Assembly: GCF_005771495.1 (NCBI RefSeq)
Contig: NZ_VAUW01000026.1
Span: 1-62,496, forward strand
Direction: 5' to 3'
DNA length: 62,496 nt
Origin: Maribacter sp. ACAM166
GTDB lineage: Bacteria; Bacteroidota; Bacteroidia; Flavobacteriales; Flavobacteriaceae
Under the pieces are notes generated by a model, which ran no database searches, had not been told where the DNA came from, and was given only the letters and a program-made list of their open reading frames with translations. Below are positions 60,112 to 62,496 of the stretch, piece after piece (position 1 is the first letter of the stretch; each line of letters starts with the position of its first letter). The translations under genes were made by a program, and so were the position numbers.

Positions 60112-61185
60112 ATGAAAAAAGTTATTGACGGTAAGGCTCTTGTGTATTGTGAAGGTGCTTTTAATACCCCAAATGGTAAAACGGCCCATGGCCTAGTTCG
60201 TTTTACGGAACGATATGAAATTATAGGTGTGCTTGATGAAAAATATGCGGGTTTAGATGCCGGTAATGTTCTCGATGGTAGACCGAACGGGATTCCTGTT
60301 TTTAAGGATATGGAATCTGCCGTTACAGCTCTAAAGGCAAGCGATACTATGCCCACGTATTTGGTGATAGGTCTTGCCCCTGATGGCGGTAGATTACCGA
60401 AAGAGGCAAAAGCAACTATAAAAGAAGCATTACAGCATGGGTGGAACGTTGATAGTGGCTTGCATGATTTCTTGACCAATGACCCCGAATTGGTCGATTT
60501 GGCTAAACAGAAAAATGTAAAAATTAGGGATATTCGAAAAACTCCAGACCGTGACCAACTTCACTTTTTTACAGGAGCTATTGAAAAGGTTGACTGTCTA
60601 AAATTAGCCATTCTTGGAACAGATTCCGCTTTAGGTAAACGTACAACAGCTTGGATTTTGGTTCATGGTTTTAGAAAAGCGGGAAAAAAATCTGAGATGA
60701 TTGGGACAGGTCAGACGGGTTGGATGCAAGGTGCCAAATACAGCATGGTAATGGATAGCTGTATCAATGATTTTGTATCTGGCGAAATTGAACATGCCGT
60801 AGTTAGTGCATGGAAAAATGAAGACCCAGATGTTATTGTTATAGAAGGGCAGGGAAGTTTAATGAATCCTGCTTATCCGGGTGGATTCGAAATTCTGGCT
60901 GCTGGTAGACCAGATTATGTCATTTTGCAACATGCGCCTAAACGATTGGAGTATGATGGCTTTCCAGGATATAAAATGCATTCTCTAGAAGAGCAAATTA
61001 ATGCCATACAAGTCATATCAGGAAAAGAAGTTATTGCCATAACTGTAAATCACGAAGGGATGGAGAAAGACGATATTTTAGAGGTATGTAAGGCCATCAC
61101 CTTAGAAACTAAATTACCTGCATTTGACGTGCTGGAATATGGAGCAGAAGATTTAATAGCACTTTTAATGTCTAAAATTAAATGA
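60112..61185 (+). CDS. DUF1611 family protein, DgcN-like
   Basis: 357 residues. The N-terminal 150 residues are Rossmann-like (YLVIGLAPDGGRLPKEA). The C-terminal half is a P-loop domain: ILGTDSALGKRTTAW (Walker A-like, about 168-182), VIEGQGSLMNPAYPGG (Walker B-like). DUF1611 includes DgcN, which acetylates or otherwise modifies D-glutamate in a D-amino acid catabolic pathway together with the racemase DgcA. It overlaps the epimerase gene by four bases (ATGA). Confidence 0.82.
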   Translation: MKKVIDGKALVYCEGAFNTPNGKTAHGLVRFTERYEIIGVLDEKYAGLDAGNVLDGRPNGIPVFKDMESAVTALKASDTMPTYLVIGLAPDGGRLPKEAKATIKEALQHGWNVDSGLHDFLTNDPELVDLAKQKNVKIRDIRKTPDRDQLHFFTGAIEKVDCLKLAILGTDSALGKRTTAWILVHGFRKAGKKSEMIGTGQTGWMQGAKYSMVMDSCINDFVSGEIEHAVVSAWKNEDPDVIVIEGQGSLMNPAYPGGFEILAAGRPDYVILQHAPKRLEYDGFPGYKMHSLEEQINAIQVISGKEVIAITVNHEGMEKDDILEVCKAITLETKLPAFDVLEYGAEDLIALLMSKIK

Positions 61186-62249
61186 AAATAACCAATATTT
61201 CCTTTGAGCGTTTAGATCTAAAATTATCTGATCCATATACGATTGCCTACGAGACGATAGACCGTACGAGCAATTTCATTTTAAAAGTTGAAACGGATGG
61301 TAAAATTATAGGCTATGGTTGTGCAGCACCTGACCCGGTAGTTACCAACGAATCACCTGGTGACGTTACGTACGCCATCAAGAATATAATTATACCCTAT
61401 TTAAAAGGTAAAGATCCCTTTACGTATGCCTTGCTTTTATTAGAATTAAAAGAGTTGTTAGGTAAAAGATCCTCGGCATTGGCAATGGTAGATTTAGCCC
61501 TGTTCGATATAGTTTCAAAGAAAGCTGGGGTTCCTTTATATAAGTTTTTAGGGGGATTCCGTACGCACATAGCTACCAGTATTACCATTGGTATCATGGG
61601 GTTGGACGAAACCTTGGCGTATGCGAGTGAATTCATAAAACAAGGGTTTACCATATTAAAAATTAAAGGAGGTTCAAATCTTGAAGAAGACATTGCTAAA
61701 ATGAGGTCTGTTCATGAAAAATATCCGAACATCGAATTAAGGTTCGATGGTAACCAAGGATACTCGGTAAAAGAATCGGTAGATTTTGTTAAGGCGACCT
61801 CGGCAATCGGAATTGAGATTTTTGAACAGCCGACAAAAATTGAGGCAGAAGAGCGGTTAGGTGAAGTTACTGGTCAAGTAAGTATTCCTGTAATGGCAGA
61901 TGAAAGTTTAAAAACATTGACCGATGCATTTCGCTTGGCACAGAATGAACGTGTTGATATGGTTAATATTAAGCTACAAAAGGTCGGTGGTATTTGGGTA
62001 GGTATGCATATCAATTCGGTGGCGAAGGCTGCAAAATTAGATGCCATGGTAGGTTGTATAGATGAGTGTGGATTAGGTATTGCTGCTGGGTTACACTTTG
62101 CCCTATCAAGACCGAATATTGTGTATGCTGACTTGGATGGTCATTTAGATATTATCGATGATCCGTTTCACAATATTTTTAAATTGGAAAAAGGAATCTT
62201 ATATCCAACAGAAAAATATGGTTTAGGTTTTTCTGAGGCTAATTTCTAA
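61182..62249 (+). CDS. dipeptide epimerase, enolase superfamily (L-Ala-D/L-Glu epimerase; DgcA-like)
   Basis: 355 residues. Muconate-lactonizing-enzyme subgroup residues: ILKIKGG (K160-x-K162, the first catalytic lysine), LRFDGNQGYS (metal Asp), EIFEQPT (metal Glu), MADESL (metal Asp) and MVNIKLQKVGG (second catalytic lysine). The ending VGCIDECGLGIAA is typical of AE epimerases, which invert the D-Glu of muropeptide-derived L-Ala-D-Glu. With the upstream genes it forms a D-glutamate/muropeptide operon. The stop codon is nine bases from the right IS end, so the operon's terminator and any later genes have been separated. Confidence 0.88.
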   Translation: MKITNISFERLDLKLSDPYTIAYETIDRTSNFILKVETDGKIIGYGCAAPDPVVTNESPGDVTYAIKNIIIPYLKGKDPFTYALLLLELKELLGKRSSALAMVDLALFDIVSKKAGVPLYKFLGGFRTHIATSITIGIMGLDETLAYASEFIKQGFTILKIKGGSNLEEDIAKMRSVHEKYPNIELRFDGNQGYSVKESVDFVKATSAIGIEIFEQPTKIEAEERLGEVTGQVSIPVMADESLKTLTDAFRLAQNERVDMVNIKLQKVGGIWVGMHINSVAKAAKLDAMVGCIDECGLGIAAGLHFALSRPNIVYADLDGHLDIIDDPFHNIFKLEKGILYPTEKYGLGFSEANF

Positions 62250-62258
62250 CGTAATGAA

Positions 62259-62496
62259 CCAATCCTGTCCTAAACGTTTTCAAGAATGAATAACTTTACT
62301 GTTTTCATTGACCTAAAGCTACCGTTTTGGTTTTTTTCAGAATAGAACCCCCTGTACGATATTTTGTTTAGGCGGCGGATGGTCTTGAAAAGGGTGGTCG
62401 AGCCATTTTTGGAGGTCTACCTTAACAAAAAGGTTGAGTCTTATAAAAGCGACCAGATTTGATAAGTACCATTTGTATTTTGCCATAGCTTTCAGT
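62259..62496 (-). mobile_element. IS4-like insertion sequence, 3' end (right copy)
   Basis: Reverse complement of 1-238 without mismatch. The IS terminus (CCAATCCTGTCC) is at 62259 and the transposase coding end at 62337-62495. It has inserted nine bases after the dipeptide epimerase gene. Both copies are cut by the window edges at the same base of the IS. Confidence 0.85.
62337..62495 (-). CDS. IS4-family-like transposase, C-terminal fragment (right copy)
   Basis: Identical to the fragment at 2-160: 52 residues ending IVQGVLF and TGA, with the KYKWYLSNLVAFIRLNLF text. The rest of the gene is beyond the window. Confidence 0.6.
   Translation of the reverse strand: MKAMAKYKWYLSNLVAFIRLNLFVKVDLQKWLDHPFQDHPPPKQNIVQGVLF

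Noticed and set aside
1..62496. CRISPR arrays, rRNA operons and prophage structural genes
   Set aside because: No regularly spaced repeats, no rRNA sequence, and no phage head, tail or lysis genes were seen on either strand.

Overview
The window is AT-rich DNA from a member of the Flavobacteriaceae (Bacteroidota). Supporting signs are SusC/SusD-type genes, start sites with TAnnTTTG-type -7 boxes and little Shine-Dalgarno sequence, a tmRNA tag reading GENNYALAA, BipA, KdsA and ROK-type polyphosphate glucokinase of Bacteroidota type, and the recurrent Bacteroidota pairing of a NamZ-like lipoprotein with a LolE-like permease. It is chromosomal and mostly metabolic or cell-envelope in content. 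Both ends are the same 238-bp sequence in inverted orientation: the 3' end of an IS4-like transposase gene plus the IS terminus. The window is therefore either a segment between two inverted IS copies or an assembly unit that stops inside a repeat.

Layout. 1-803: IS end and a dicarboxylate symporter gene cut by it. 994-12600: fatty-acid hydroxylase, NamZ-like muramidase, permease, M20 peptidase, mutarotase, SRAP protease, TfoX-like protein, SulP transporter, CstB-like persulfide dioxygenase-rhodanese, exonuclease/GIY-YIG fusion. 13021-22314: a phosphorus-acquisition block (two phosphatases, one fused to a PLC-like domain and preceded by 11-bp repeats resembling a Pho box, then a SusC/SusD pair). 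22980-23393: a receiver-only response regulator. 23641-28534: an integration hotspot at the 3' end of ssrA (tmRNA). A 4.2-kb element carries a tyrosine integrase and a three-gene HipB-HipS-HipT toxin-antitoxin module behind three operators phased at 40 bp. The old ssrA terminator lies at the far end, with further ssrA-end scars beyond it. 28900-40611: housekeeping and envelope genes (saccharopine dehydrogenase-like, PHP phosphodiesterase, outer-membrane phospholipase A, kdsA, three tandem barrel paralogues, bipA, SDR, lipoprotein, ppgK). 41309-46260: an exported dikinase with the domain order of glucan water dikinases, translationally coupled to a penicillin-binding-like serine hydrolase, then a frameshifted lipoprotein. 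46374-48551: a TetR-regulated AhpD-like/dehalogenase cassette beside a remnant of a Gfo/Idh gene. 48645-54027: Gfo/Idh oxidoreductase, FGE-like protein and GH63 glycosidase. 54216-62249: HEAT-repeat nucleotide transporter, class A beta-lactamase-like hydrolase, and a D-glutamate/muropeptide operon (PLP enzyme, DgcN-like, dipeptide epimerase) that abuts the second IS end.

The most noteworthy items are the ssrA-targeted element with its serial insertion scars and HipBST-type module, the exported dikinase plus serine hydrolase pair, the 11-bp repeat array upstream of the fused alkaline phosphatase, the duplicated TetR operators, and two genes whose signal peptides are broken by one-base changes in T runs. 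Functions are inferred from motifs read by eye; no similarity search was run.
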